Source: Streptomyces sp. NBC_00178 (GTDB lineage Bacteria; Actinomycetota; Actinomycetes; Streptomycetales; Streptomycetaceae). From it: DNA of 64,000 nt. Of the stretch, positions 17,214 through 26,541 are shown piece by piece. The stretch covers positions 620,001-684,000 of the forward strand of contig NZ_CP108143.1 in the NCBI RefSeq assembly GCF_036206005.1, given 5' to 3'. Under the pieces are notes generated by a model. It worked only from the letters and a program-made list of their open reading frames with translations, was not told where the DNA came from and did no database searches. The stretch's first letter is position 1. Every line of letters begins with the position of its first letter. A program made the translations under genes and the position numbers.

Positions 17214-20200
17214 GTGATCAGCAGAAGACGACTGCTCAGCACCACCGCCGCCGCGACCGCGCTCGCCGCGGTGTCGGCCCCCGCCGCGGGTGCGTCGGAA
17301 AGCACGGCCCGGGCCGCCGGACGGGCTCGCGTCACGCGTCCGAACGTCGAGTACGTCCACCAGCCGCTCGGCATCGGCACCCGGAGTCCGCGGCTCAGCT
17401 GGCCTGTCACCTCGGACGGCACGGACCGGAGCCAGACCGCCTACCAGGTGCGCGTCGCGACCTCGCCCGACCGTCTCGGCAAGCCGGACGTCTGGGACAG
17501 CGGCAAGGTCGTGTCCGCCGCGTCGGTTCTGGTGCCGTACGCGGGCCCGGCGCTCACCTCCCGCACCCGCTACCACTGGTCCGTCCGGATCTGGGACACC
17601 GACGGCCGGGCCTCCGCCTGGAGCGAGCCGTCCTGGTGGGAGACCGGACTCCTGGAGGAGTCGGACTGGTCGGCGGGGTGGATCGGCGCGCCGGCCGCGC
17701 TCGCGGGCACCCCCGCCCTGGCCGACGCCTCGTGGATCTGGTTCCCCGAGGGCGACCCCGCGGTCGAGGCCCCGGCCGCCACCCGGTGGTTCCGCGGCCG
17801 CGTCGAGGTGCCAGAGGGCGTCACCCGTGCCCGTCTGGTCATGAGCGCGGACGACGGGTTCACCGCGCGGGTGAACGGCGTGCAGGTCGCGCACACCGAG
17901 GCCGACGGACCCGCCGAGAACTGGAAGCGCCCGGTCCTCGTCGACGTGACGAAGCACCTCTCCCCCGGCGTCCAGGTGATCGCGGTCTCCGCCACGAACG
18001 CCACCGCCGGACCCGCCGGGATGTTCGGCGCCCTGGAGCTGACCACGGCGGACGGTGTCGTCACGGCCGTCACCGGCGCCGACTGGCGGGCCACCGACAA
18101 GGAGCCCTCGGGCGACTGGCACACCGGCGCCTACGACGATGCGGCCTGGCCCGCGGCCAAGGTCCTCGCCCGCTGGGGTTCGGGCCCCTGGGGCAAGGTG
18201 TCGGTCGCGTACTCCCCCGCCACCCAGCTGCGCCGCGAGTTCCGGATGGGCCGCAGGAAGGTCGCGCGGGCACGGCTGTACTCCACGGCCCTCGGCCTCT
18301 ACGAGGTGTCCCTCAACGGCAGGACCGTGGGAGAGGACCGGCTGGCTCCGGGCTGGACGGACTACGACAAGCGGGTGCAGTACCAGACCTACGACGTCAC
18401 GGGCCTGCTCGAACCGGGCGGCAACGCACTGGGGATCACGCTCGCGGCCGGCTGGTACGCCGGGAACATCGCATGGTTCGGACCGCACCAGTACGGCGAA
18501 CAGCCCGCGGCCCTGGCCCAGTTGGAGGTGACCTTCACCGACGGGACGACCGAGCGCGTGGTCACGGACTCCGACTGGCGGGCCGCCGCCGGTCCCGTCA
18601 CGGCGGCGGACCTCATGGCGGGCGAGGAGTACGACGCCCGGCTGGAGACCGACGGCTGGACCCGTGCCGGCTTCGACGCCTCGCGCTGGCTCACCGTCAA
18701 GCGGATCGACGGGGTCACCGCCGCGCTCGTCGCCGAGGTGGACGGCGCCTGCAGGGTGGAGCGCGAGCTGACGGTCCGGGAGATCACCGAGCCGAAGCCC
18801 GGGGTGTTCGTGTTCGACCTCGGCCAGAACATGGTGGGCACCGCCCGCCTCTCCGTGTCGGGACCGGCCGGCACGACCGTGCGCCTGCGGCACGCCGAGG
18901 TGCTGAACCCGGACGGCACCATCTACACGACGAACCTGCGCACGGCGCGAGCCACCGACACGTACACGCTGAAGGGACGCGGCCGCGAGACCTACGAGCC
19001 CCGCTTCACCTTCCACGGCTTCCGTTACGTCGAGGTGACGGGCTATCCGGGCACACCGGGGCGGGACGCGATCGTGGGCCGCGTCATCCACACCTCGGCA
19101 CCGTTCACCATGGACTTCACGACCGACGTGCCCATGCTGAACCAGCTGCACAGCAACATCACCTGGGGCCAGCGCGGCAACTTCCTCTCCATCCCGACGG
19201 ACACCCCGGCGCGCGACGAGCGCCTCGGGTGGACCGGCGACATCAACGTCTTCGCGCCCACCGCCGCGTACACGATGGAGTCCGCGCGCTTCCTCACCAA
19301 GTGGCTCCACGACCTGCGGGACGCCCAGACCTCCGACGGCGCGTTCACGCACGTCGCCCCCGACCTGCCGAACGTCGGCAACGGGGCCGCGGGCTGGGGC
19401 GACGCCGGCGTGACGGTTCCCTGGGCGCTCTACCAGGCCTACGGCGACGTGCGCGTGCTGGAGCAGTCCTGGACCTCGATGGTCAGGTGGCTGGAGTACC
19501 TGGAGGCGCACAGCACGGGCCTGCTCCGGCCGGCCGACGGATTCGGGGACTGGCTCAACATCGAGGACGAGACGCCCAAGGACGTCATCGCCACGGCCTA
19601 CTTCGCCCACAGCGCCGACCTGGTCTCCCGGATGGCCGAGGTGCTCGGCAAGGACCCGGCGCCGTACAGGACGCTGTTCGGGCGGGTGCGGGACGCGTTC
19701 CGGACCGCGTACGTCACCGCGGGCGGACGGGTGAAGGGCGACACGCAGACGGCGTACGTCCTGGCCCTGTCCATGGACCTGCTGGCGGCGGGCGACCGCG
19801 CCCCGGCGGCCGACCGCCTGGTCGCCCTCATCGAGGCGAAGGACTGGCACCTGTCGACCGGCTTCCTCGGCACCCCGAGGCTGCTGCCGGTGCTCACGGA
19901 CACCGGCCACACGGACGTCGCCTACAAGCTGCTGCTGCAGCGGACCTTCCCGAGCTGGGGCTACCAGATCGACCGGGGCGCCACCACGATGTGGGAGCGC
20001 TGGGACTCCATCCGGCCGGACGGAAGCCTCCAGGACGCGGGGATGAACTCCTTCAACCACTACGCCTACGGCTCGGTCGGGGAGTGGATGTACGCGAACA
20101 TCGCGGGCATCGCACCCGGCGCCCCCGGCTTCCGCGAGATCCTCGTGCGCCCGCGTCCGGGCGGCGGGGTGAAGCAGGCCGAGGGCCGGTTCGACTCGCG

Positions 20201-20411
20201 GTACGGGCCGGTGACGACCCGCTGGAAGAAGGACACGAAGGGGTTCGCCCTCAGGGTGGTGCTGCCGCCCAACACGACCGCGGAGGTCTGGGTGCCGGGC
20301 GGTGACCGGCGCAGCGCGGGCGGCGGGCCCGCGGCCTTCCTGCGGCTGGACGACGGATGCGCGGTCTTCTCCGTCGGCTCGGGCACGCACGCCTTCACGG
20401 CGTCCGCCTGA
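17214..20411 (+). CDS. Tat-exported GH78 alpha-L-rhamnosidase
   Basis: A 1065-residue enzyme. GTG 17214 has GGAG 8 bp upstream and yields a twin-arginine signal (ISRRRLLSTTAAATALAAVS); the alternative ATG at 17169 would bury it and overlap the operator. The mature protein has an N-terminal beta-sandwich (SPRLSWPV, YQVRVATS), a lectin-like domain, the alpha/alpha-barrel and a C-terminal beta domain, as in GH78. The signature DERLGWTGD (residues 668-675) holds general-acid candidates. The barrel continues through GDARVLEQS-like helices to GATTMWERWDS. It would release alpha-L-rhamnose from plant glycosides, rhamnogalacturonan side chains or bacterial polysaccharides. No rhamnose transporter or catabolic gene is nearby. 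Confidence 0.93.
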   Translation: MISRRRLLSTTAAATALAAVSAPAAGASESTARAAGRARVTRPNVEYVHQPLGIGTRSPRLSWPVTSDGTDRSQTAYQVRVATSPDRLGKPDVWDSGKVVSAASVLVPYAGPALTSRTRYHWSVRIWDTDGRASAWSEPSWWETGLLEESDWSAGWIGAPAALAGTPALADASWIWFPEGDPAVEAPAATRWFRGRVEVPEGVTRARLVMSADDGFTARVNGVQVAHTEADGPAENWKRPVLVDVTKHLSPGVQVIAVSATNATAGPAGMFGALELTTADGVVTAVTGADWRATDKEPSGDWHTGAYDDAAWPAAKVLARWGSGPWGKVSVAYSPATQLRREFRMGRRKVARARLYSTALGLYEVSLNGRTVGEDRLAPGWTDYDKRVQYQTYDVTGLLEPGGNALGITLAAGWYAGNIAWFGPHQYGEQPAALAQLEVTFTDGTTERVVTDSDWRAAAGPVTAADLMAGEEYDARLETDGWTRAGFDASRWLTVKRIDGVTAALVAEVDGACRVERELTVREITEPKPGVFVFDLGQNMVGTARLSVSGPAGTTVRLRHAEVLNPDGTIYTTNLRTARATDTYTLKGRGRETYEPRFTFHGFRYVEVTGYPGTPGRDAIVGRVIHTSAPFTMDFTTDVPMLNQLHSNITWGQRGNFLSIPTDTPARDERLGWTGDINVFAPTAAYTMESARFLTKWLHDLRDAQTSDGAFTHVAPDLPNVGNGAAGWGDAGVTVPWALYQAYGDVRVLEQSWTSMVRWLEYLEAHSTGLLRPADGFGDWLNIEDETPKDVIATAYFAHSADLVSRMAEVLGKDPAPYRTLFGRVRDAFRTAYVTAGGRVKGDTQTAYVLALSMDLLAAGDRAPAADRLVALIEAKDWHLSTGFLGTPRLLPVLTDTGHTDVAYKLLLQRTFPSWGYQIDRGATTMWERWDSIRPDGSLQDAGMNSFNHYAYGSVGEWMYANIAGIAPGAPGFREILVRPRPGGGVKQAEGRFDSRYGPVTTRWKKDTKGFALRVVLPPNTTAEVWVPGGDRRSAGGGPAAFLRLDDGCAVFSVGSGTHAFTASA

Positions 20412-20423
20412 CGGACACAGGCC

Positions 20424-20455
20424 GGGCCCCGGGGACGATTCCGTCCCCGGGGCCC
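20424..20455. terminator. Bidirectional terminator between GH78 and GH42 genes
   Basis: Perfect 13-bp stem GGGCCCCGGGGAC / GTCCCCGGGGCCC with a 6-base loop, lying between two convergent genes. Confidence 0.75.
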
Positions 20456-20524
20456 TCATCCGCGCCGGCGGGCGGCCCGCCGGCGTCAGGAGTGCCGTGC
20501 CTGCGTCAAGAGTGCGGCCGGCGC

Positions 20525-22600
20525 TCAGGACGGGCCGGCGAAGGGCGACGTGCCGGCCGGCGTCCGGAGCACCGCGACTCCCCGCGGGGCGAGGACGAGA
20601 CCTCCGTCGTCGTCCCGCCCCGCGCCGGCCAGTACCTCTCCGGCCACGTCGTCGAATCCGACGGGCGCGTCCGTGCGGTTGACGAGGAACCAGAACGCGT
20701 CGGTGCCGTCGGTCCGTACGGTGAGCTCCACCGCTCCGCGGGCACCGGCGGGCAGTTCGCTCGCCACCCCGGCTTCGGACAGCATCGGCCGCAGCACCTC
20801 GGCCAGCCCGTCGACGCCCAGCCGGGTGGAGACGTAGGCGGCGGATCCGCCGGCCGCGGGGGCGCGGCGTGTGAGGGCGGGGCGTCCTGCCTGGTCGCCC
20901 GACGCGTAGTGCGCGAGCACGGTGACCTCGGGGTCGGTGACGTCGATGCGGTCGGTCCACAGGGTGCCGGTGAGGCCGTTGTCGAGCAGCACGTCCTCCC
21001 CGTCCGGCAGCGGGCCGAACTCCTCGATCCGGATGCCGAGGAGGTCGCGGAGCGCGCCCGGGTATCCGCCGAGGTGGACGTGGTCGTTCTCGTCGACGAC
21101 ACCGGAGTAGTAGGTGGCCGCGAGATGGCCGCCGCCGCGCACGAAGGCGTCCAGACGCCCCGCGAGCTCCGCCGGGACGACGTGCAGGACGGGGGCGGCG
21201 ACGAAGTCGTAGCCGGTCAGGTCGGAGGCGGTGGTGACGACGTCGGCCCGCACGCCCAGCGAGAGGAACGCCGAGTACCAGTCGAGCGCCTCCTGCCGGT
21301 AGTCCACCAGGGAGGACGGCTGCGAGTCGCGCTCGACGGCCCACCAGGACTCCCAGTCGAAGACCAGGGCGACGCGGGCCGGTTCCCGTACGGAGCCGAC
21401 GACGGGGGCGAGCGTGTCCAGCGTCCGGCCGAGCGCCGCCACCGAGCGGAACACCTCGCTGTCCGGGCCGGCGTGGGGCACCATCGCCGAGTGGTACTTC
21501 TCGGCGCCGGCGGCGGACTGGCGCCACTGGAAGAAGCAGACCGCGTCGGCTCCGTGCGCGACGTGGACCAGCGAGTCCCGGGCGAGTTCGCCCTTCTTCT
21601 TGGCGAGGTTCACGTGCTGCCAGTTGACCGCGCTGGTCGAGTGCTCCATCAGGAACCAGGGCGTACCGCCGGCGATGGAGTGGGTCAGGGCGGCCGAGAA
21701 GGAGAGTTCGTCCAGGCGCTGCGGCCCCGGGTGGGCGTAGTGGTCGTTGGAGACGAAGTCGATCTCGCCGGCCCAGTCGGGGTAGTTCATGCCCTTGGTC
21801 CCGCCCATCACCATGAAGTTGGTGGTGACCGGGACGCCGGGGGTGATCCGGCGCAGGACGTCCCGCTCGGCGCGGAGGTAGTCCTTCAGCGCGTCCGAGG
21901 AGAAGCGCTTGAAGTCGAGCTGCTGGGTGGGATTGGCGTGGCTCGCGGCGAGCCGCGGCGGCTGGATCTGGTCCCAGTCGCCGTACTGCTGCGACCAGAA
22001 GGAGGTCGCCCAGGCGTGGTTGAGCCCGTCGAGCGTGCCGTAGCGGTCGCGCAGCCAGTCGCGGAAGGCGCGGGCGGCGTCGTCGGAGTAGTCGTAGATG
22101 TTGTGGCAGCCGAGCTCGTTGGAGATGTGCCAGGCGACCAGGGCCGGATGGTCCGCGTAACGGGTGGCCATGGCCTCCACCAGCCGCAGCGCGTAGGCGC
22201 GGAACACGGGCGACGTCGGCCGCCAGTGCTGGCGCGCGCCCTGGGAGAGGGTCTCACCGGTCCGGGTCACCGGCAGGATCTCCGGGTGCAGCGTGGTCAG
22301 CCAGGGCGGCGGCGAGGCGGTGGCCGTGGCGAGGTCGACGGCGATCCCGCCCGCGTGGAGCAGGTCGAGCACCTCGTCCAGCCAGTCGAAGTCCCAGCGG
22401 TCCTCGGCCGGCTGCAGGCGGGCCCAGGAGAAGATGGCGACGGAGACGACGGTCACCCCGGCCTCACGCATGAGCCGGACGTCCTCCTTCCACACCTCAC
22501 GCGGCCACTGCTCCGGGTTGTAGTCGGCCCCGTAGGCGAATCGCGCGGGGCTGCCGTCGGCGGTCGGGCGCAGCCAACGGCGCCCGGAGGTGGGGGTCAT
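20525..22600 (-). CDS. GH42 beta-galactosidase (cytoplasmic)
   Basis: A 691-residue glycoside hydrolase family 42 enzyme with no signal peptide. It opens with FAYGADYNPEQWP. The acid/base is Glu162 in WHISNELG and the nucleophile Glu319 in FLMEHS. The TIM barrel is followed by the trimerisation domain (ALVFDWESWWA onward) and a small C-terminal beta domain. GH42 enzymes hydrolyse beta-galactosides such as galactan- or arabinogalactan-derived oligosaccharides and sometimes lactose. It is the last gene after two permeases and a binding protein, 94 bp past the binding-protein stop, so it should cleave the imported sugar inside the cell. Confidence 0.94.
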   Translation of the reverse strand: MTPTSGRRWLRPTADGSPARFAYGADYNPEQWPREVWKEDVRLMREAGVTVVSVAIFSWARLQPAEDRWDFDWLDEVLDLLHAGGIAVDLATATASPPPWLTTLHPEILPVTRTGETLSQGARQHWRPTSPVFRAYALRLVEAMATRYADHPALVAWHISNELGCHNIYDYSDDAARAFRDWLRDRYGTLDGLNHAWATSFWSQQYGDWDQIQPPRLAASHANPTQQLDFKRFSSDALKDYLRAERDVLRRITPGVPVTTNFMVMGGTKGMNYPDWAGEIDFVSNDHYAHPGPQRLDELSFSAALTHSIAGGTPWFLMEHSTSAVNWQHVNLAKKKGELARDSLVHVAHGADAVCFFQWRQSAAGAEKYHSAMVPHAGPDSEVFRSVAALGRTLDTLAPVVGSVREPARVALVFDWESWWAVERDSQPSSLVDYRQEALDWYSAFLSLGVRADVVTTASDLTGYDFVAAPVLHVVPAELAGRLDAFVRGGGHLAATYYSGVVDENDHVHLGGYPGALRDLLGIRIEEFGPLPDGEDVLLDNGLTGTLWTDRIDVTDPEVTVLAHYASGDQAGRPALTRRAPAAGGSAAYVSTRLGVDGLAEVLRPMLSEAGVASELPAGARGAVELTVRTDGTDAFWFLVNRTDAPVGFDDVAGEVLAGAGRDDDGGLVLAPRGVAVLRTPAGTSPFAGPS

Positions 22601-22694
22601 GATGATCCTTCTCGATGCTGAGGTGCGAGTACGGCGCGGGGCGGCCGCCCATGGGCAGGGCGGCCGCCCCTGTACCGGTGTCAGGCGGAGGGCG

Positions 22695-24035
22695 TCACTT
22701 GTTGACGCTGAAGCCCTGCTCCGTGCCGTAGTCGACGGCGGACTTCTGCCACTGCTTCAGGCCGTCGGCCAGCGTGGTGCCGGAGACGTACGCCTTGCCG
22801 ACGGAGTCGTTGAAGATGGAGTTCGCGTAGACCTGGTACGGGAGGTAGGACCAGCCCTCGGGCACCTCGTTGGCGGAGCGGGCGAAGATCTCGTTCGCCT
22901 TCTGGCCGCCGAAGTACGGGAAGGGGGTGTCCAGGAACGACGGGGAGGCCAGGTCGGCGGTGGTCGCGGGGAAGGCGCCGGCCTCGATGCGTGCCTGGAC
23001 GCCGTCCGCGTGGTTGGCGTACTGGTCGAAGGCGTACGCCAGGTCCTTGTTCTTGCCCGCCTTCATGACGGCGAGTGAGCTGCCGCCGTTCTCCGAGCTG
23101 GACTGGGCCCCCTTCACCCACTGCGGGAGTGCCGCGGCGCGCCAGTCACCGGCGGCCGACTCGACGCCCGAGGCGAAGTTGGCGGGCATCCACGCACCGG
23201 TGGCCAGGGTGGCGATGGTGCCGTCCGCCAGGCCCTTGTACCACTCGTCGCTCCAGGAGCTGATCGGGGCGAGGAGCTTCTCGTCGATGAGCTTCTGCCA
23301 CACCTTGGTGAAGGCGGCGACGCCCTTGTCGGCGGTGAGGTCGACGGTCACGTTGGTGTCGCGGGTCTTGAACGGGGTTCCGCCGGCCTGCCAGATCATG
23401 CTGGTGGTGAAGCCGGCGTCACCGGTGTCGTTGGTGATGTAGGCCTTCGGGTCGGCGGCGTGCAGCTTGCGTGCCGCGTCGAGGTACTCGTCCCAGGTGA
23501 CGGGCGTCTTTATGCCGTGCTTGTCGAGCACCTTCTTGTTGTAGAAGAGCGCCATCGGGCCGGAGTCCATGGGCAGGGCGTACACGGACTTCCCGACCGC
23601 GACCGAGCTCCACGGTCCGGGCGAGTAGTCGTTCTCGTAGGCGTCCGCGCCGTAGCGGCTGAGGTCCTCCAGGGACTTGCCGAGGGCGAACTGTCCGAGG
23701 GCGAAGTACTCGACCTGCGCGACGTCGGGTACGCCCTTGCCCGCCTGGACCGCGTTCTGAAGGGCGGTGTACTGGTCGTTGCCCGTGCCGGCGTTGACCA
23801 GCTTCACCTTGACCTTGGGGTACTTCTTCTCGAAGTCGGCGACGACCTGCTTCAGTGTCGGTTCCCAGGCCCACACCGTGATCGAGCCGCCCTTCTTGAG
23901 GGCCGCCCTGAGATCACCACCCGTGACGGTCGTGTCCGAACCGGCGTCGTCGGAGGACCCGCACGCCGTGAGGCTCAGCGCCGCCGCACACAGCAGGCCG
24001 ACACCGCGCATGGCGCGTCTGGTCATGGTTCTCAT
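22695..24035 (-). CDS. Extracellular sugar-binding lipoprotein (beta-galactoside importer)
   Basis: A 446-residue family-1 solute-binding protein with a lipoprotein signal (MRTMTRRAMRG, hydrophobic core, lipobox LTAC). ATG 24035 has GGAG upstream. After a short Ser/Asp-rich linker the domain opens GGSITVWAWEPTLKQVV and contains YPKVKVKLVNAGTGND, the usual family pattern. It is encoded third in the cassette, after the permeases, behind a strong hairpin (24131-24166). The linked GH42 gene suggests galacto-oligosaccharides as ligand. Confidence 0.92.
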   Translation of the reverse strand: MRTMTRRAMRGVGLLCAAALSLTACGSSDDAGSDTTVTGGDLRAALKKGGSITVWAWEPTLKQVVADFEKKYPKVKVKLVNAGTGNDQYTALQNAVQAGKGVPDVAQVEYFALGQFALGKSLEDLSRYGADAYENDYSPGPWSSVAVGKSVYALPMDSGPMALFYNKKVLDKHGIKTPVTWDEYLDAARKLHAADPKAYITNDTGDAGFTTSMIWQAGGTPFKTRDTNVTVDLTADKGVAAFTKVWQKLIDEKLLAPISSWSDEWYKGLADGTIATLATGAWMPANFASGVESAAGDWRAAALPQWVKGAQSSSENGGSSLAVMKAGKNKDLAYAFDQYANHADGVQARIEAGAFPATTADLASPSFLDTPFPYFGGQKANEIFARSANEVPEGWSYLPYQVYANSIFNDSVGKAYVSGTTLADGLKQWQKSAVDYGTEQGFSVNK

Positions 24036-24130
24036 ATCGCTTCACTCCGTTGTGGTGAGGGTGGATCACGAACCGTCGAGCGACCCGCACACCGTGGTGC
24101 GGGAGTTGGGGGGAGGGCGGTGCGCCGCGC

Positions 24131-24166
24131 GCGCCCCGGGGCCGGGGGGAGCCGGCCCCGGGGCGC
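24131..24166 (-). terminator. Strong hairpin inside the beta-galactoside operon
   Basis: Perfect 15-bp stem GCGCCCCGGGGCCGG / CCGGCCCCGGGGCGC with a 6-base loop, between the MalG-like permease stop and the binding-protein start. It has no U-run. It may partly terminate, or protect one side of the transcript and so set different levels of permease and binding protein. Confidence 0.6.
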
Positions 24167-24200
24167 TGGGACCGGACGGCCGTCCGGTGCGGAGGGCGGC

Positions 24201-25142
24201 TCAGCCCTTGACGCTGCCGGCCGCCAGTCCGGACTGCCAGTAGCGCTGCAGGAACAGGAAGGCGATGATCAGCGGCACGATGGTCATCAGGGACCCCGTG
24301 ATGACCAGGTCGAAGACCGGGGTGCCGCCGGCGGTCGACGCCTGCGCGTTCCAGGCGTCGAGGCCCAGCGTGAGCGGGTACCAGTCCGGGTTCTTGATCA
24401 TGACCAGCGGCAGGAAGTAGTTGTTCCACGTCTGGACCATGGTGAAGAGGAGGACCGTCACGATGCCCGGGCCCAGCAGCGGGAGCGCGACGCGGAAGAA
24501 GGTGCGCAGTTCCCCGGCCCCGTCCATCCTGGCCGCTTCGAGGAGCTCGGTGGGGACCGCCTCCGCCGCGAAGACCCACATCAGGTAGAGCCCGAACGGG
24601 GAGATCAGCGACGGGATGATCACGGCCCACGGGGTGTCGGTGAGGCCCAGCTCGCTGAACATGAGGAAGGTCGGGACGGCCAGCGCGGTCGCCGGCACGG
24701 CCACCGCGCCGATGACCGTGGCGAAGACGGCACGCTTGCCGGTGAAGTCGAACTTGGCGAGGCCGTAGCCTCCGAGCACCGCGAGGAAGGTGGCTCCCCC
24801 GGCGCCCACCACCACGTACAGCAGGGTGTTGAGGAACCAGCGGACGAAGATGCCGTCGTCGTAGGTGAGTGTCCGGGTGATGTTGTCCCAGAGCACGAAG
24901 TCCCCGCTGAACCAGAGGCCGAAGGAGTCCAGGAGGCTCCTCTGCGTCTTGGTCGCGTTGATGACCAGCCAGGCCAGCGGCATGAGCGCGTAGAGGGCGG
25001 TGAGGCCCATGAGCGCGGTGAGCAGGACGCTGCGGCGGGGCCGGTCGGCCGGGTGGCGCCTGCGCGCGGCACGCCGGGGTGCCGGGGCGCGGTGGGTGGT
25101 CCGCCGGGGTGTCCGCGGGGCGGTGTAGGACGGTGCGCTCAT
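24201..25142 (-). CDS. Carbohydrate ABC permease, MalG-like
   Basis: A 313-residue membrane subunit with an Arg/Pro-rich cytoplasmic N-terminus (about 45 residues), six membrane spans and the EAA loop ELLEAARMDGAGELRTFFR. It ends GLAAGSVKG. It starts 3 bp after the MalF-like gene stop, indicating translational coupling. It is the channel half for the binding protein at 22695-24035. No ATPase is encoded here. Confidence 0.92.
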   Translation of the reverse strand: MSAPSYTAPRTPRRTTHRAPAPRRAARRRHPADRPRRSVLLTALMGLTALYALMPLAWLVINATKTQRSLLDSFGLWFSGDFVLWDNITRTLTYDDGIFVRWFLNTLLYVVVGAGGATFLAVLGGYGLAKFDFTGKRAVFATVIGAVAVPATALAVPTFLMFSELGLTDTPWAVIIPSLISPFGLYLMWVFAAEAVPTELLEAARMDGAGELRTFFRVALPLLGPGIVTVLLFTMVQTWNNYFLPLVMIKNPDWYPLTLGLDAWNAQASTAGGTPVFDLVITGSLMTIVPLIIAFLFLQRYWQSGLAAGSVKG

Positions 25143-25145
25143 CGC

Positions 25146-26066
25146 TCACGCCTCCTTTCGCATGCCGCGCAGCTGGACCGCGTACGCGATGATCATCGTG
25201 ACGACGCCCATGACGAGCGAGACCGTCGCGGCGTAGTTCTGCTGCCGTCCGGAGAAGGACAGCGTGAAGGTGTAGAGGTTGGGCGTGAAGTAGGTCGTGA
25301 TCGCGTTGGGCGCCAGCTTCTGCAGGATGCTCGGCTCGTTGAAGAGCTGGAAGCTGCCGATCACCGAGAAGACCGTCGCGATCACGAGCGCGCCGCGGAT
25401 CGCGGGGATCTTGACCGAGGTGACGATCCGCCAGGGGCCGGCTCCGTCCATCTCGGCCGCCTCGTAGAGGGACTTGGGGACGACGCGCAGGGCCGAGTAG
25501 AAGATCAGCATGTTGTAGCCGATGAACTCCCAGGTCACGATGTTGCCGATGCTCGCCAGCACGAGGGACGGCGAGAGCGGATCGGGCAGCGTGACACCGA
25601 GCGCGTCGTTGATGTTCGCCACCAGCCCGAACCGGGTGCCGTAGATGAAGCCCCACATCAGCGAGGCGACGACGGCGGGCACGGCGTAGGGCAGGAAGAC
25701 GGCCATCCGGAAGAAGCTCTTGCCGTAGAGCCTGCCGCTGTCCAGAGCGAGGGCGACCAACAGCGCGAGGCCGAGCATGACGGGAACCTGTACGGCGAGG
25801 AACAGGCCGACGCGTCCCACGGCGGCCCAGAACCGGTCGTCCCCGAAGACCTGCCGGAAGTTGTCCAGGCCGACGAACGACGTCCCGCCGATCAACTGGT
25901 CCCGGAAGAAGCTGAGATACAGCGAGTAGGCGATGGGGGCGAGGAACACCAGGGCGAAGACGGCCATGAACGGGCCGACGAACATCCAGCCGGTCCGTCC
26001 GCGCCGGCCGCGGAATGCTCGGGCCGGTGGGCGGCGTCCGGTCGTGAGCGGCGTGACGGCCGTCAT
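25146..26066 (-). CDS. Carbohydrate ABC permease, MalF-like
   Basis: The start at 26066 (MTAVTPLTTGRRPP) has an AGGAG site 7 bp upstream. A longer frame reaches 26162 but would run into the operator region. About 306 residues: a basic N-tail, GWMFVGPFMAVFALVFLAPI as the first span, five further spans, and the EAA loop SLYEAAEMDGAGPWRIVTS. It is the first gene of the minus-strand cassette, divergent from the LacI gene, with tandem operators between them. Confidence 0.9.
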   Translation of the reverse strand: MTAVTPLTTGRRPPARAFRGRRGRTGWMFVGPFMAVFALVFLAPIAYSLYLSFFRDQLIGGTSFVGLDNFRQVFGDDRFWAAVGRVGLFLAVQVPVMLGLALLVALALDSGRLYGKSFFRMAVFLPYAVPAVVASLMWGFIYGTRFGLVANINDALGVTLPDPLSPSLVLASIGNIVTWEFIGYNMLIFYSALRVVPKSLYEAAEMDGAGPWRIVTSVKIPAIRGALVIATVFSVIGSFQLFNEPSILQKLAPNAITTYFTPNLYTFTLSFSGRQQNYAATVSLVMGVVTMIIAYAVQLRGMRKEA

Positions 26067-26154
26067 GGGTACTCCTACTGGTCCGGCGTCGTTGCATGGC
26101 CCCGGCCGGATGGAGACACCGGACATCATGGAGGCGCTGTGCTTGATGAGATCG

Positions 26155-26170
26155 ATGTTCACGCAAACAC
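26155..26170. promoter_or_regulatory. Secondary operator ATGTTCACGCAAACAC
   Basis: A degenerate copy (13 of 16 bases) of the perfect palindrome at 26180-26195, with centres 25 bp apart. It is the copy nearer the permease operon. Confidence 0.6.
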
Positions 26171-26179
26171 CACACCGCG

Positions 26180-26195
26180 ATGTTTACGTAAACAT
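26180..26195. promoter_or_regulatory. LacI-type operator ATGTTTACGTAAACAT
   Basis: A perfect 16-bp palindrome with the central CG step typical of LacI-family sites, between the divergent permease operon and the LacI gene. Almost certainly the target of the adjacent regulator. Confidence 0.8.
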
Positions 26196-26541
26196 GTTTC
26201 GGTGAGGTGATGTCTACACGCCCTCCGACCCGAGGTCAAGGCGTGAACTCCCCTGGAGGAGCGTGACGTTCCGGAAACGGTCGCCGCCCGCGTTCCGCCG
26301 GGTGGCGTAGCGCCTGCCTGACGAGGTGACGCGGGTCGGCGGCATCGGCCGCGAGGTGGTAAAAATGCCGGTGGCCGGACCTCTCGGCCCAACACGCGGA
26401 ACGAGCCGGACGCGCGGCGGCGGCAGCACGCGTACCGATCGGCAGCTCCTCGGCACGGCATGCGGTGGAACACGGCCGGCGGCCGGACGGCACCTCCCGA
26501 CGGCGAAAGGCTCACGGAGGAACACGACGGAGGCGGGCGCA

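Larger units (their letters stand above)
26067..26541. other. 475-bp divergent control region (permease operon / LacI gene)
   Basis: Holds the two GTTTACGTAAAC-type operators at 26155-26195. The rest is GC-rich with no clear promoter hexamers. The LacI frame is open from 26326, but the part before 26542 has no family resemblance and is treated as leader. Confidence 0.55.

Noticed and set aside
17073-21527. A 1484-codon open frame on the minus strand antisense to the GH78 gene
   Set aside because: It is Arg/Gly/Pro/Val-rich with no domain pattern and lies opposite a complete GH78 gene; very high GC removes stop codons from shadow frames.
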